Origin: Pantoea deleyi
GTDB lineage: Bacteria; Pseudomonadota; Gammaproteobacteria; Enterobacterales; Enterobacteriaceae
Assembly (NCBI RefSeq): GCF_022647325.1
Contig: NZ_CP071405.1
Span: forward strand, 620,001-684,000
Reading direction: 5' to 3'
DNA: 64,000 nucleotides
This document shows, in pieces, positions 15,142 through 23,207 of this stretch (position 1 is the stretch's first letter; every line of letters begins with the position of its first letter). The notes beneath the pieces are model-generated. The model searched no databases. It saw only the letters and a list, made by a program, of their open reading frames with translations, and was not told the origin of the DNA. Made by a program: the position numbers and the translations under genes.

Positions 15142-15732
15142 ATGGATATGAATGAACAACTCGCAGAAATTCAGCGCCTGCTGCGCAACCTGATCCGCAT
15201 CGGAACCGTGTCGGCCGTCAACCTTGACGGCGGGCTGTGCCGTGTCGATACGGGAAAAAATACGACCGGCTGGCTGCACTGGCTGAGCGCCCGCGCGGGT
15301 AAAACCCGCTCCTGGAATGCGCCGTCAGTGGGTGAGCAGGTGCTTATTCTTTGCCTCGGCGGCGAACTCGATACCGGCTTTGTACTGCCGGGCATTTTCT
15401 CGGATGACAATCCGGCTCCGTCTGCCTCGGCCGATGCACTGCACTGGTCATTTCCCGATGGCGCGGTGATTGAGTACGAGCCAGAAAATGGCGCGCTGAC
15501 TGCAACCGGCATACAGACGGCAACCATCAAAGCGGCGGTAAAAATCCTGTTCGACTCGCCGGAAGTGGAATGCACAACGCTGCTTAAAACAGCGCAGCTG
15601 GAAGTCACTAAGGGCGGCACGATGAAAGGCGACGTGACGCATACCGGCGGCGACCTTTCCTCAAACGGCAAGGTACTGCACAAGCATAAGCACCCTGGCG
15701 ACAGCGGCGGCCAGACGGGGGAACCGATATGA
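15142..15732 (+). CDS. V: Baseplate spike protein gpV
   Basis: The P2 V spike pierces the outer membrane. The sequence starting MDMNEQLAEIQRLLRNLI has the OB-fold region (APSVGEQVLILCLGGELDTGFVLPG, DNPAPSASADALH) and the C-terminal apex with the metal-binding HKHKH motif (near residue 183, GKVLHKHKHPGDSG), as in P2. About 196 aa; an ATG at 15148 is an alternative start. The stop overlaps W (ATGA). Confidence 0.95.
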   Translation: MDMNEQLAEIQRLLRNLIRIGTVSAVNLDGGLCRVDTGKNTTGWLHWLSARAGKTRSWNAPSVGEQVLILCLGGELDTGFVLPGIFSDDNPAPSASADALHWSFPDGAVIEYEPENGALTATGIQTATIKAAVKILFDSPEVECTTLLKTAQLEVTKGGTMKGDVTHTGGDLSSNGKVLHKHKHPGDSGGQTGEPI

Positions 15733-16079
15733 CAACCGCAAAATATATCGGCATGAACCGGGAAACCGGCGCCGCGCTGACCGATCTCGATCATATCCGG
15801 CAGTCAGTGCGCGACATTCTGCTGACTCCTGTCGGCACCAGGGTGATGCGTCGCCAGTATGGCTCGCTTTTATCCGCTCTGATTGGCCAGCCTCAAAATG
15901 AGGCGCTGCGCCTGCAGATTATGTCGGCCTGCTATCTGGCGATCCTGAAGTGGGAGCCGCGGGTAAAGCTGACAGCCATCAGCTTTGAGTCGTATTTCAA
16001 TGGCGCAATGGTGGTTGAGCTGTCCGGCAACCGCACCGACAGCGCGCAGCCTTTTTCCTTAACCGTTCCTGTGAGCTGA
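15729..16079 (+). CDS. W: Baseplate wedge protein gpW
   Basis: 116 aa (P2 W 115), a relative of T4 gp25. Conserved segments are IGMNRETGAALTDLDHIRQS, DILLTPVGTRVMRRQYGS and LIGQPQNEALRLQI. It forms part of the baseplate wedge with J and I and has close spacing to both neighbours (4-bp overlap with V, 4-bp gap to J). Confidence 0.96.
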   Translation: MTTAKYIGMNRETGAALTDLDHIRQSVRDILLTPVGTRVMRRQYGSLLSALIGQPQNEALRLQIMSACYLAILKWEPRVKLTAISFESYFNGAMVVELSGNRTDSAQPFSLTVPVS

Positions 16080-16083
16080 GACT

Positions 16084-16992
16084 ATGGCAACTATCGACCT
16101 GAGCCAGCTGCCCGCGCCTGATGTGGTGGATTCGCTGGACTATGAAACCCTGCTGGCCGAGCGCAAGGCGACACTGATTTCCCTTTACCCGGCTGATCAG
16201 CAGGAGGCCGTCGCCCGCACGCTGACGCTTGAATCAGAACCCATCGTTAAGCTGCTGCAGGAGAATTCCTATCGAGAGCTGATCCTGCGCCAGCGCATTA
16301 ACGAGGCAGCAAAGGCTGTCATGGTTGCCTATGCACTGGACAGCGACCTTGACCAGCTCGGCGCGAACAATGGCGTAACACGCCTGACCATTACCCCGGC
16401 CGACGATACGACCATCCCGCCGACCGATGCCGTTATGGAAAGTAACGACGATTTCCGGCTGCGCATCGCCTCAGCCTTTGAGGGGATGAGCGTGGCCGGG
16501 CCGACCGGCGCGTATGAGTATCACGCCAGAAGCGCCGACGGCCGGGTAGCGGATGCGTCAGCTATCAGCCCGTCACCAGCCGTTGTCACTGTGACTGTGC
16601 TCGCCCGCGAGGGCAACGGCGCAGCGACAGACGATCTGCTGGCCGTGGTTAACGCTGCGCTCAATGATGAGGATGTACGCCCGGTTGCCGACCGGGTAAG
16701 CGTGCAGTCAGCGAAGATTGTTAATTACGAAATCGAGGCCGAGCTGTACCTCTATCCGGGGCCGGAGGCTGAGCCAATCCGCGCCGCCTCTGAGGCAAAG
16801 CTCGCCGCCTACATCAGCTCGCAGAAGCGTCTCGGCCGTGACATTCGCCTGTCTGCACTGTATGCCGCCATGCACGTTGAGGGCGTGCAGCGAGTCAGCC
16901 TGATTAAGCCGTCGGCTGACGTGGTGCTCGACAAAACGCAGGCCGCTTACTGCACTGGCTACACGCTGACCGTAGGAGGCTCGGATGAGTGA
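16084..16992 (+). CDS. J: Baseplate assembly protein gpJ
   Basis: 302 aa, the same length as P2 gpJ and of the T4 gp6-like wedge family. Family blocks visible are DYETLLAERKATLISLYP, LRQRINEAAKAVMVAYALDSDLDQLGA and GVQRVSLIKPSADVVLDKTQAAYC. It ends 8 bp inside I. Confidence 0.96.
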   Translation: MATIDLSQLPAPDVVDSLDYETLLAERKATLISLYPADQQEAVARTLTLESEPIVKLLQENSYRELILRQRINEAAKAVMVAYALDSDLDQLGANNGVTRLTITPADDTTIPPTDAVMESNDDFRLRIASAFEGMSVAGPTGAYEYHARSADGRVADASAISPSPAVVTVTVLAREGNGAATDDLLAVVNAALNDEDVRPVADRVSVQSAKIVNYEIEAELYLYPGPEAEPIRAASEAKLAAYISSQKRLGRDIRLSALYAAMHVEGVQRVSLIKPSADVVLDKTQAAYCTGYTLTVGGSDE

Positions 16993-17593
16993 TCGCCTGC
17001 TGCCGACCGGATCATCAGCGCTTGAGGTTGCCGCCGCTGAGGCGCTGGCAAGCCCCGGCGCTATGAGCGTGCCGCTGCGGCAGTTATGGAATCCGCAATC
17101 CTGCCCGGTGGAGCTTCTGCCATATCTGGCGTGGGCGTGGTCAGTTGACCGCTGGGATTCAGCCTGGCCGGAATCGACAAAGCGCGCCGTTGTTGCTGCC
17201 TCGCAGTACGTGCACCGGCACAAGGGAACGATAGGCGCTATCCGCCGCGTCGTTGAGCCGCTGGGCTATCTCATCAGAATTATTGAGTGGTGGAAAACCA
17301 ACGAAGCGCCAGGCACGTTCCGGCTTGATGTAGGCGTGCTGGATACCGGCATTACGGAGGAAATGTATAACGAGCTGGAGCGCCTGATAGCTGACGCGAA
17401 GCCCTGCAGCCGTCACCTTATCGGGCTGTCTATCAATCTGGACGCTAACGGCACGCTGCCGGTAGCCGTTGCCAGCTACAGCGGCGACGAGCTGACCATT
17501 TATCCCTATACCCCTGAACTTATCAGCGTCGGCGGGCCGGGTTATTCCGGCGTGGCGGTGCATCTTATTGACCTGACGGAAGTGAGCGCATGA
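16985..17593 (+). CDS. I: Baseplate/tail protein gpI
   Basis: 202 aa, a little longer than P2 gpI (176). It links the baseplate to the tail fibres. Hallmarks are LLPYLAWAWSVDRWDSAWPE and KGTIGAIRRVVEPLGYLIRIIEWW. Overlaps J by 8 bp and H by 4 bp. Confidence 0.95.
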   Translation: MSDRLLPTGSSALEVAAAEALASPGAMSVPLRQLWNPQSCPVELLPYLAWAWSVDRWDSAWPESTKRAVVAASQYVHRHKGTIGAIRRVVEPLGYLIRIIEWWKTNEAPGTFRLDVGVLDTGITEEMYNELERLIADAKPCSRHLIGLSINLDANGTLPVAVASYSGDELTIYPYTPELISVGGPGYSGVAVHLIDLTEVSA

Positions 17594-18648
17594 CGACAAA
17601 ATATTTTGCCCTGCTGACCAATCAGGGCGCGGCTAAGCTGGCGAACGCCGCCGCGCTCGGCACGAAAGTGAATATCACATCATTAGGCGTCGGAGATGGT
17701 GGCGGCACGCTGCCGACGCCTGACGCCGCACAGACAAAGCTCATCGGCGAGAAGCGCCGCGCGCAGCTTAATTCGCTGACCGTTGACGCGGCAAACAGCA
17801 GCCAGATTATCGCGGAGCAGATTATTCCCGAAAGTGAGGGCGGTTTCTGGATTCGCGAAATCGGCCTGTACGATGCCGACGGCGTGCTGATTGCCGTTGC
17901 TAACTGCCCGGAAACCTATAAGCCGCAGCTGGCCGAAGGCAGCGGCCGGACGCAGACCGTGCGCATGATTTTAATCGTGAACAGCACAACGGCCATCACG
18001 CTGAAAATTGATCCATCAGTCGTGCTGGCAACGCGCAAGTACGTTGATGACGCGGTGATCGAGGTGAAGGCTTACGCTGACAGTGTAATGAAAAATCACA
18101 CCGACGCTAAAAACCCACACAGCCAGTACCTGCAAATCGCAAGCGCCCTGGCAGAAATCAAAGACGCCGGGCTGGTTGCTGACGTTCTCAAAAACCTCGG
18201 TTTAGGCGAAGGCGCGCCGGTCATAGGGTCACCTTTCCCCTGGCCTCACGCCAAAATGCCTAATGAGCTGTTTGATTCAATGGCTGGCATGGTCTTTCTG
18301 AAAAGTAACGGGGCGACATTCAGCGGCACGTTATATCCAAAGCTGGCGCTGGCTTATCCGGGCCTGAAACTTGCTGACCTGCGCGGCGAATTTATCAGGG
18401 GCTGGGATGACGGTCGCGGAGCAGACAGCGGGCGCGAGCTACTGAGCACACAGGGGCACGCCCTTCAGCAGCACACTCACACAGTCGTAATGCCGCTTCG
18501 GGTGGCAGACAGTGATCGCGGTAGTCTGGATTCAGCTTACAGCGTTGATAATACGCAGACGGTGACAACAAGCGGGGCATCTGGCAGCACCGCAACCGAA
18601 ACCCGCCCGCGCAACGTGGCGTTTAATTACATCGTGAGGGCAGCGTAA
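17590..18648 (+). CDS. H: Tail fibre gpH, current orientation of an invertible gene
   Basis: 352 aa. The N-terminal ~165 residues (MTTKYFALLTNQGAAKLANAA..., EGGFWIREIGLYDADG) are the conserved P2 H baseplate-attachment domain. From about residue 199 (VLKNLGLG) the sequence is variable because the 25-bp crossover site at 18185-18209 lies here. The present C-terminal part (PFPWPHAKMPNELFDSMAG...DLRGEFIRGWDDGRG) is the collar-like type seen in Mu and P1-type fibres and determines receptor choice. Inversion would replace residues after 199 with 120 residues now encoded on the minus strand at 19933-20295. The stop overlaps G by one base. Confidence 0.93.
   Translation: MTTKYFALLTNQGAAKLANAAALGTKVNITSLGVGDGGGTLPTPDAAQTKLIGEKRRAQLNSLTVDAANSSQIIAEQIIPESEGGFWIREIGLYDADGVLIAVANCPETYKPQLAEGSGRTQTVRMILIVNSTTAITLKIDPSVVLATRKYVDDAVIEVKAYADSVMKNHTDAKNPHSQYLQIASALAEIKDAGLVADVLKNLGLGEGAPVIGSPFPWPHAKMPNELFDSMAGMVFLKSNGATFSGTLYPKLALAYPGLKLADLRGEFIRGWDDGRGADSGRELLSTQGHALQQHTHTVVMPLRVADSDRGSLDSAYSVDNTQTVTTSGASGSTATETRPRNVAFNYIVRAA
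18185..18209 (+). repeat. Left invertase crossover site
   Basis: 25 bases identical to the reverse complement of 20273-20297, lying within codons for VLKNLGLG of H. The core AAAACCTCGGTTTAGG is close to the gix/cix consensus. Confidence 0.93.
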
Positions 18649-19235
18649 TGGCAAAGGTAACGCTTGATAAGAGTGGCCTGGCTAAATCGGCCGGCACACT
18701 GACGATTTTTAACTTTGACGCGGTAAGCGGTGAGTTTACCGGCTCCAGCAATGAGTTTCTGGCTCAGGGCGTTGGCCTGCCTGCTAATGCCTGCATTATA
18801 GCGCCGCCCCCCGCTGAAGCAGGTAGCGTGGCGCTTTATCTTAATGGCAGCTGGCAGGTCATTGCCGATCATCGCGGTGAAACGGTTTATTCAGTTAATG
18901 ACGGCTCAGCAGTATTAATCAGCGCACCGGGCGAATACCCGGCGGACACAACGCCGCTCAAACCTGCAACCACCTGGGATAAATGGGATGGTGAAAAATG
19001 GTTAACTGACACCGACGCGCAGCGGAACGCAGTGGTGAGTAAGGCCGCCAGTGAAAAATCAGCGATGATCAATGAGGCAAACGGCGTCACTCAGGCATGG
19101 CAGACTCAGCTGCTGCTTGGGATTATTACGGAAGAAGATAAAGCCTCGCTCACGGCATGGATGAAATATATTCAGGCAGTACAGGCGGTTAATGTTACTG
19201 ATGCGCCCGATATTATCTGGCCGCCAAAACCTTAA
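18648..19235 (+). CDS. G: Tail fibre assembly chaperone gpG
   Basis: 195 aa Tfa-like protein that helps fold or trimerise the H fibre C-terminus. Seen are MAKVTLDKSGLAKSAGTLTI, KPATTWDKWDGEKWLTD and the C-terminal Tfa block QLLLGIITEEDKASLTAWMKYIQAVQAVNVTDAPDIIWPPKP-like end. It lies inside the invertible segment, so it always moves together with its matching H end. Confidence 0.93.
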   Translation: MAKVTLDKSGLAKSAGTLTIFNFDAVSGEFTGSSNEFLAQGVGLPANACIIAPPPAEAGSVALYLNGSWQVIADHRGETVYSVNDGSAVLISAPGEYPADTTPLKPATTWDKWDGEKWLTDTDAQRNAVVSKAASEKSAMINEANGVTQAWQTQLLLGIITEEDKASLTAWMKYIQAVQAVNVTDAPDIIWPPKP

Positions 19236-19530
19236 TAATAACGGTGCCCGCGGCGATATAATCCCAGCATCGGTTTACTGCAAAAAAATACCCGCTCCCT
19301 CAAAGTTAGGAACAGGCATAAGGTCGCGGTGAGGCGCTATGAATACCATGAGTATTCAGATCTTATTTTCATCTTTTTATCGTGCAAAGAAGTGAGCGTT
19401 TCTGGCTTCTTCCTTTGCATTCCGCCGGTAGGAGCGGCTGGAATTACACGATAATGCTTAGTCTATAAGCATGAAAGTTAATAACAAGCGTAAGCGGTAA
19501 ATAAAAATCGAACTAAAATGGCTCGTCTGA
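19236..19530. other. Structured intergenic region between convergent G and G' genes
   Basis: Some 295 bp without a credible gene. It holds a hairpin GAATAC/GTATTC (19341-19357), a predicted three-way junction at 19380-19451 (outer stem TCGTG/CACGA; inner stems CAAAG-AAG/CTT-CTTTG and ATTCC-GCCG/CGGC-GGAAT) and a perfect 7-bp hairpin ATGCTTA/TAAGCAT (19454-19472). Because two genes converge here it may act as a terminator, but there are no clear T-runs. Confidence 0.5.
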
Positions 19531-19932
19531 TTACACTGGCACTTCAGGCCATGCGATGCTTACGGTATCCTCCACATTTATGCGCATCAGCATGACTCGA
19601 TATTTTCTCCAGGCGACAAGCTGGCTTGCTTCATCATCTGTTGCTATCCCTAAATCGCTCGCATCCTGCAGGGGCTGTATAGCCGCGTCGGCTTCAGCCC
19701 TCAATCTGCTGCGTTTGTCTTCTGCCTGGCTGATTAGCTCCTCTGCTGTAGGCGGCGGCGGCTCAGTCAGGCACGGAAGCATGTCAGCACCGCAGGCAAT
19801 CAGCTTTCCTTCAGCCTGTCCGGAAAGCAAATCAGACCATTTTTTATCAGTGATTTTTACGGCATCATCAGGGATAACCAGATTGATGCTGGTATCGTAA
19901 AAAGCATTTGTAGAAGGTGAATATTTTTTCAT
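19531..19932 (-). CDS. Alternative tail fibre assembly protein (silent orientation)
   Basis: 133 aa, MKKYSPSTNAFYDTSI..., with the Tfa C-terminal pattern ASQLVAWRKYRVMLMRINVEDTVSIAWPEVPV. Its ATG follows the stop of the alternative fibre end without a gap. It is on the minus strand in this orientation, cut off from the late promoter, and would be expressed after inversion. Confidence 0.88.
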   Translation of the reverse strand: MKKYSPSTNAFYDTSINLVIPDDAVKITDKKWSDLLSGQAEGKLIACGADMLPCLTEPPPPTAEELISQAEDKRSRLRAEADAAIQPLQDASDLGIATDDEASQLVAWRKYRVMLMRINVEDTVSIAWPEVPV

Positions 19933-20301
19933 TCAGTACCCCAGCGCCAGCCAGTAAATTCCCTGGCTAGTTGAGCCAGAGCCTGTATTAGTAAGATCAA
20001 AAGACGCTTTATTGCGGAATTGCGCTCCCACACCGTATTCCCCCGACAGTGGTAAAGATGAACCCTTGCAAGCCATAACAGCGACGCCCGCTGTCGGGAA
20101 CTCAATTGGCAGCACAACCACCGTCGTTGCTTTCTGTGTAAATGATCCATACCCCCATTGCAAAATCAGGCCATTTGGTAGTCGGGTATAGCCATTTCCC
20201 GATTTAACAGCCGAGAAAAAACTCATATCAGGCAACTGGCCGGTGCCATTACCTACGGTCTTTTTTGCCGCGTCGCCTAAACCGAGGTTTTTGAGAAACA
20301 A
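19933..20301 (-). pseudogene. Alternative C-terminal end of tail fibre H (silent cassette)
   Basis: Not a decayed gene but a promoterless 3' cassette. From the crossover (FLKNLGLGDAAKKTVGNG) it encodes about 120 residues ending YWLALGY, with a typical short fibre tip (LPNGLILQWGYGSFTQK...TVVVLPIEF). After inversion it would be fused to H residue 199 and give a fibre of about 319 aa. The sequence differs fully from the active tip, so host range should change. Confidence 0.9.
20273..20297 (-). repeat. Right invertase crossover site (inverted copy)
   Basis: Exact reverse complement of 18185-18209, placed 65 bp before the invertase start codon, the same layout as Mu gin and P1 cin. Confidence 0.93.
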
Positions 20302-20361
20302 GAGCCTGGCCCTGCGGCGGGCTGCGCTGGCACACTTGTGCCCATTTGCGGGGAACTCAGC

Positions 20362-20940
20362 GTGCTGATTGGCTACATCAGGGTGTCAACAAATGACCAG
20401 AACACGGACTTACAGCGGATTGCGCTGCAGAGCGCAGATTGTGAGCTGATTTTCGAGGACAGGATAAGTGGCAAAACCAGCGAGAGGCCGGGGCTGAAAA
20501 AGGCGCTGCGCTGCCTGCAGCCTGGCGATACGCTGATTGTTTGGAAGCTCGACCGGCTCGGCAGGAGTATGCGCCACCTGGTCATGCTGACGGAGGAGCT
20601 GCGCGAGCGCGGCGTTAATTTCCGCAGCCTGACAGACAGCATCGATACAAGCACGCCGATGGGGCGATTTTTCTTTCACGTTATGGGCGCGCTGGCTGAA
20701 ATGGAACGCGAGCTGATAATAGAGCGCACCCGCGCGGGGCTGGCCGCTGCGCGGGAAAAGGGGCGCATCGGCGGCAGGCGTCGCGTAATGACGCCGGACG
20801 TGATTAGCCGCGCTGAAAGAATGCTGGCGAATGGCGCGACGCTGCAGCAGATTGCGCTTGTGCTGGAGGTGTCGGTTAAAACCCTTTACCGGTACATACC
20901 GGCCGACAGACAGCGCCAGATTATTAATTCTGTCTGCTGA
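20362..20940 (+). CDS. Gin/Cin-type DNA invertase (serine recombinase)
   Basis: 192 aa from GTG 20362 (GGGGAA site 8 bases upstream), matching the length of Mu Gin (193). The N-terminal catalytic domain has LIGYIRVSTNDQNTDLQR with the nucleophile Ser in RVS, then SERPGLKK, WKLDRLGRSMRHL, TDSIDTSTPMGRFFFHVMGALAEMERE-type blocks and the C-terminal helix-turn-helix (GATLQQIALVLEVSVKTLYRYI). The enzyme inverts 18185-20297 with host Fis and an enhancer expected near the start of this gene. P2 carries the Z/fun gene in this G-FI gap. Confidence 0.95.
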   Translation: MLIGYIRVSTNDQNTDLQRIALQSADCELIFEDRISGKTSERPGLKKALRCLQPGDTLIVWKLDRLGRSMRHLVMLTEELRERGVNFRSLTDSIDTSTPMGRFFFHVMGALAEMERELIIERTRAGLAAAREKGRIGGRRRVMTPDVISRAERMLANGATLQQIALVLEVSVKTLYRYIPADRQRQIINSVC

Positions 20941-21020
20941 CAGACCAGCAAACCCCCATCAGATGCACCGCTAAACCTGACCTGACACCCTGAGCACACC
21001 CTCAAAACGGAGTGCATCAG

Positions 21021-22190
21021 ATGTCTGATTATCATCATGGTGTCCGCATCGTCGAAGTCAACGACGGCACGCGCACCATAACCACTGTATCAACCTCAAT
21101 CGTCGGCATGGTCTGCACCGCACAGGATGCCGATGCGGCAACCTTCCCGCTGAATACGCCTGTTCTCATCACCAATGTGCAGGGCGCAGTCGGTAAAGCA
21201 GGCAAAAAAGGCACGCTCGCCGCCGCGCTGCAGGCCATTGCCGACCAGTCAAAACCCGTCACCGTAGTGGTGCGCGTCGCTGAAGGTGCCGACGAGGCTG
21301 AAACTATTTCCAATATCATCGGCGGCACGGATGAAAACGGTCAGTACACCGGCATGAAAGCGCTGCTCGCCGCGCAGACCCAGCTCGACGTGAAGCCGCG
21401 CATCCTCGGCGTGCCGGGGCTGGATTCACTGGAAGTGGCGACCGCGCTTGCCAGCATCGCGCAGCAGCTGCGCGCCTTTGCCTATGTCTCGGCATGGGGA
21501 TGTAAAACCATTTCCGAAGCCCGCCTGTATCGTCAGAACTTCAGCCAGCGCGAAATCATGGTTATCTGGCCGGACTTTCTCGCCTGGAACACTGCGACCA
21601 GCAAATCCGATACCGCCTTTGCGACCGCCCGCGCGCTGGGCCTGCGCGCCAAAATCGATAACGACACGGGCTGGCATAAAACCCTGTCTAACGTCGGCGT
21701 CAATAACGTGACCGGCATTTCCGCATCAGTGTTCTGGGATCTGCAGCAGACCGGCACCGACGCTGACCTGCTCAACGAGGCCGACGTTACGACGCTGATC
21801 CGTAAAGACGGTTTCCGCTTCTGGGGCAACCGTACCTGCAGCGATGATCCGCTGTTTCAGTTCGAGAACTACACCCGCACGGCGCAGGTGCTGGCCGACA
21901 CGATGGCCGAGGCGCATATGTGGGCGGTTGATAAGCCGCTGACGCCGGTTCTGGTGCGCGAGATTATCGCAGGCATTAACGCGAAATTCCGCGAGCTGGT
22001 CAGCGCCGGTTATCTGCTGGGTGCATCCGCCTGGTATGACGAAAGCGCAAACGACAAAGACAGCCTGAAGGCGGGCAAGCTCTTTATTGATTACGACTAT
22101 ACGCCGGTTCCGCCGCTGGAAGACCTGACGCTGCGCCAGCGCATTTCCGACAAATATCTGGCGAACTTCGCCGCATCCGTAAACAGCTGA
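21021..22190 (+). CDS. FI: Tail sheath protein gpFI
   Basis: 389 aa (P2 FI 396). It forms the contractile sheath. Conserved blocks are [37 protein letters not shown] and the C-terminal [27 protein letters not shown] 21021 has GGAG upstream; the longer frame adds only three residues. First gene of the FI-D operon. Confidence 0.96.
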   Translation: MSDYHHGVRIVEVNDGTRTITTVSTSIVGMVCTAQDADAATFPLNTPVLITNVQGAVGKAGKKGTLAAALQAIADQSKPVTVVVRVAEGADEAETISNIIGGTDENGQYTGMKALLAAQTQLDVKPRILGVPGLDSLEVATALASIAQQLRAFAYVSAWGCKTISEARLYRQNFSQREIMVIWPDFLAWNTATSKSDTAFATARALGLRAKIDNDTGWHKTLSNVGVNNVTGISASVFWDLQQTGTDADLLNEADVTTLIRKDGFRFWGNRTCSDDPLFQFENYTRTAQVLADTMAEAHMWAVDKPLTPVLVREIIAGINAKFRELVSAGYLLGASAWYDESANDKDSLKAGKLFIDYDYTPVPPLEDLTLRQRISDKYLANFAASVNS

Positions 22191-22202
22191 GGAGCCGGAT
22201 AA

Positions 22203-22712
22203 ATGGCACTGCCACGCAAACTGAAGGGCATGAACCTTTTCAACAACGCCAACAGCTATCAGGGCGTAGTCACCGCCGTCACCCTGCCGAAGCTGGCGCG
22301 CAAGCTCGACCCGTTCCGCGCGGGCGGCATGAGCGGCGCGGCCTTTATCGATAACGGCCTGGAAGATGACGCGCTTGATATGGAGTGGAGTATCGGCGGC
22401 ATTGATGAGTTGGTACTCACGCAGTGGGGAGCCTCCGACATTCCCCTGCGCTTTACCGGCTCTTACCAGCGTGACGATACCGGCGAGGAAATCGCGGTCG
22501 AGATCGAGGTGCGCGGTAAGCATCAGTCTTTCGACTTCGGCGAGGCCAAGCAGGGTGAAGACTCGGAAACCAAAATCACCAGTAAAAACACCTATTACAA
22601 GCTGACTTTTAACGGCAAGGAGCTGATCGAAATCGACACCATCAACATGGTGGAGAAGGTTAACGGCACTGACCGCCTTGAGCAGCGCCGTAAAAACCTC
22701 GGCCTGGTATAA
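22203..22712 (+). CDS. FII: Tail tube protein gpFII
   Basis: 169 aa (P2 FII 172). MALPRKLKGMNLFNNANSYQG, FTGSYQRDDTGEEIAVEIEVRG and ELIEIDTINMVEKVNGTDRL match the family. It forms the inner tube through which DNA passes. Starts 12 bp after FI. Confidence 0.96.
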   Translation: MALPRKLKGMNLFNNANSYQGVVTAVTLPKLARKLDPFRAGGMSGAAFIDNGLEDDALDMEWSIGGIDELVLTQWGASDIPLRFTGSYQRDDTGEEIAVEIEVRGKHQSFDFGEAKQGEDSETKITSKNTYYKLTFNGKELIEIDTINMVEKVNGTDRLEQRRKNLGLV

Positions 22713-22718
22713 ACCCTG

Positions 22719-22741
22719 ACGCCAGCGACCTCCGCTGGCGT
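22719..22741. terminator. Hairpin between FII and E
   Basis: Perfect 9-bp stem ACGCCAGCG/CGCTGGCGT with a 5-base loop, directly after FII. No T-run follows, so it is more likely an mRNA-stabilising hairpin or attenuator that sets high FII over E expression than a full terminator. Confidence 0.5.
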
Positions 22742-22770
22742 TACCTGACTACAGTGAACAGAGAACAATC

Positions 22771-23049
22771 ATGGAAAAGAAAGATAGCGTTGTTGAGTTT
22801 GAAACCCCGCTGCTGCGCGGCGAAACCGAAATCAAAAGCGTGGAGCTGATTAAGCCGACCGCCGGAAGCCTGCGCGGCGTGCGCCTGGCCGATCTGTGCC
22901 AGTCGGATGTTGACGCTCTGCTGACCGTGCTGCCGCGCATTACCCTGCCAGCGCTGACAAAGGCTGAATGTAACGCCCTGGATCCGGTTGACCTGATTAC
23001 GCTGGGCGGCAGGGTGATCGGTTTTTTGCAGTCGAAGTCGGACGAATAG
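22771..23049 (+). CDS. E: Tail assembly chaperone gpE
   Basis: 92 aa (P2 E 91). Acts with the frameshift product E+E' as tape-measure chaperone, like lambda G/GT. MEKKDSVVEFETPLLRGETEIKSV opens the protein. The slippery heptamer TTTTTTG (23022-23028) lies seven codons before the stop. Confidence 0.94.
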   Translation: MEKKDSVVEFETPLLRGETEIKSVELIKPTAGSLRGVRLADLCQSDVDALLTVLPRITLPALTKAECNALDPVDLITLGGRVIGFLQSKSDE

Positions 23050-23207
23050 ACTGGCCTCGCGGCCTGACGGTCAATGACCTGATGGCCGACATTGCCACGA
23101 TATTCCACTGGCAACCCTCCGAGATGTACGACATGCCGCTGGCCGAGCTGATCGACTGGCGGCATAAAGCCTTTATCCGCAGCGGAGCGAACCCGGATGA
23201 GCAATAA
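22771..23207 (+). CDS. E: gpE+E' made by -1 ribosomal frameshift
   Basis: On the heptamer T-TTT-TTG (23022-23028) ribosomes can slip back one base and read on to TAA 23205-23207, giving 86 residues of E followed by 59 residues of E' (AVEVGRIDWPRGLTVNDLMADIATIF...DWRHKAFIRSGANPDEQ), about 145 aa in all (P2 E+E' is 142). E' has no start of its own and overlaps the T start by 11 bp. The extension should bind the tape measure T. Confidence 0.92.
23022..23028 (+). promoter_or_regulatory. -1 frameshift slippery site for E/E'
   Basis: The heptamer TTTTTTG is read T-TTT-TTG in the E frame, the same kind of slippery site P2 uses. The -1 frame stays open for 59 further codons. Confidence 0.9.

Larger units (their letters stand above)
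18185..20297. mobile_element. Invertible tail-fibre segment (G-segment type)
   Basis: A 25-bp site (18185-18209, core AAAACCTCGGTTTAGG) recurs exactly in inverted orientation at 20273-20297. The core resembles gix/cix recombination sites of Mu and P1 (AAACCGAGGTTT). Between them lie the H 3' end and G on the plus strand and an alternative H 3' end with its own assembly gene on the minus strand. A Gin/Cin-type serine invertase starts 65 bp after the right site. Inversion keeps the H frame: GTT-CTC-AAA on one side, TTT-CTC-AAA on the other. Confidence 0.95.

Noticed and set aside
19380..19451. tRNA or integron attC site in the invertible segment
   Set aside because: The three-stem fold lacks tRNA consensus bases and CCA, and no GTTRRRY/RYYYAAC core sites are present.
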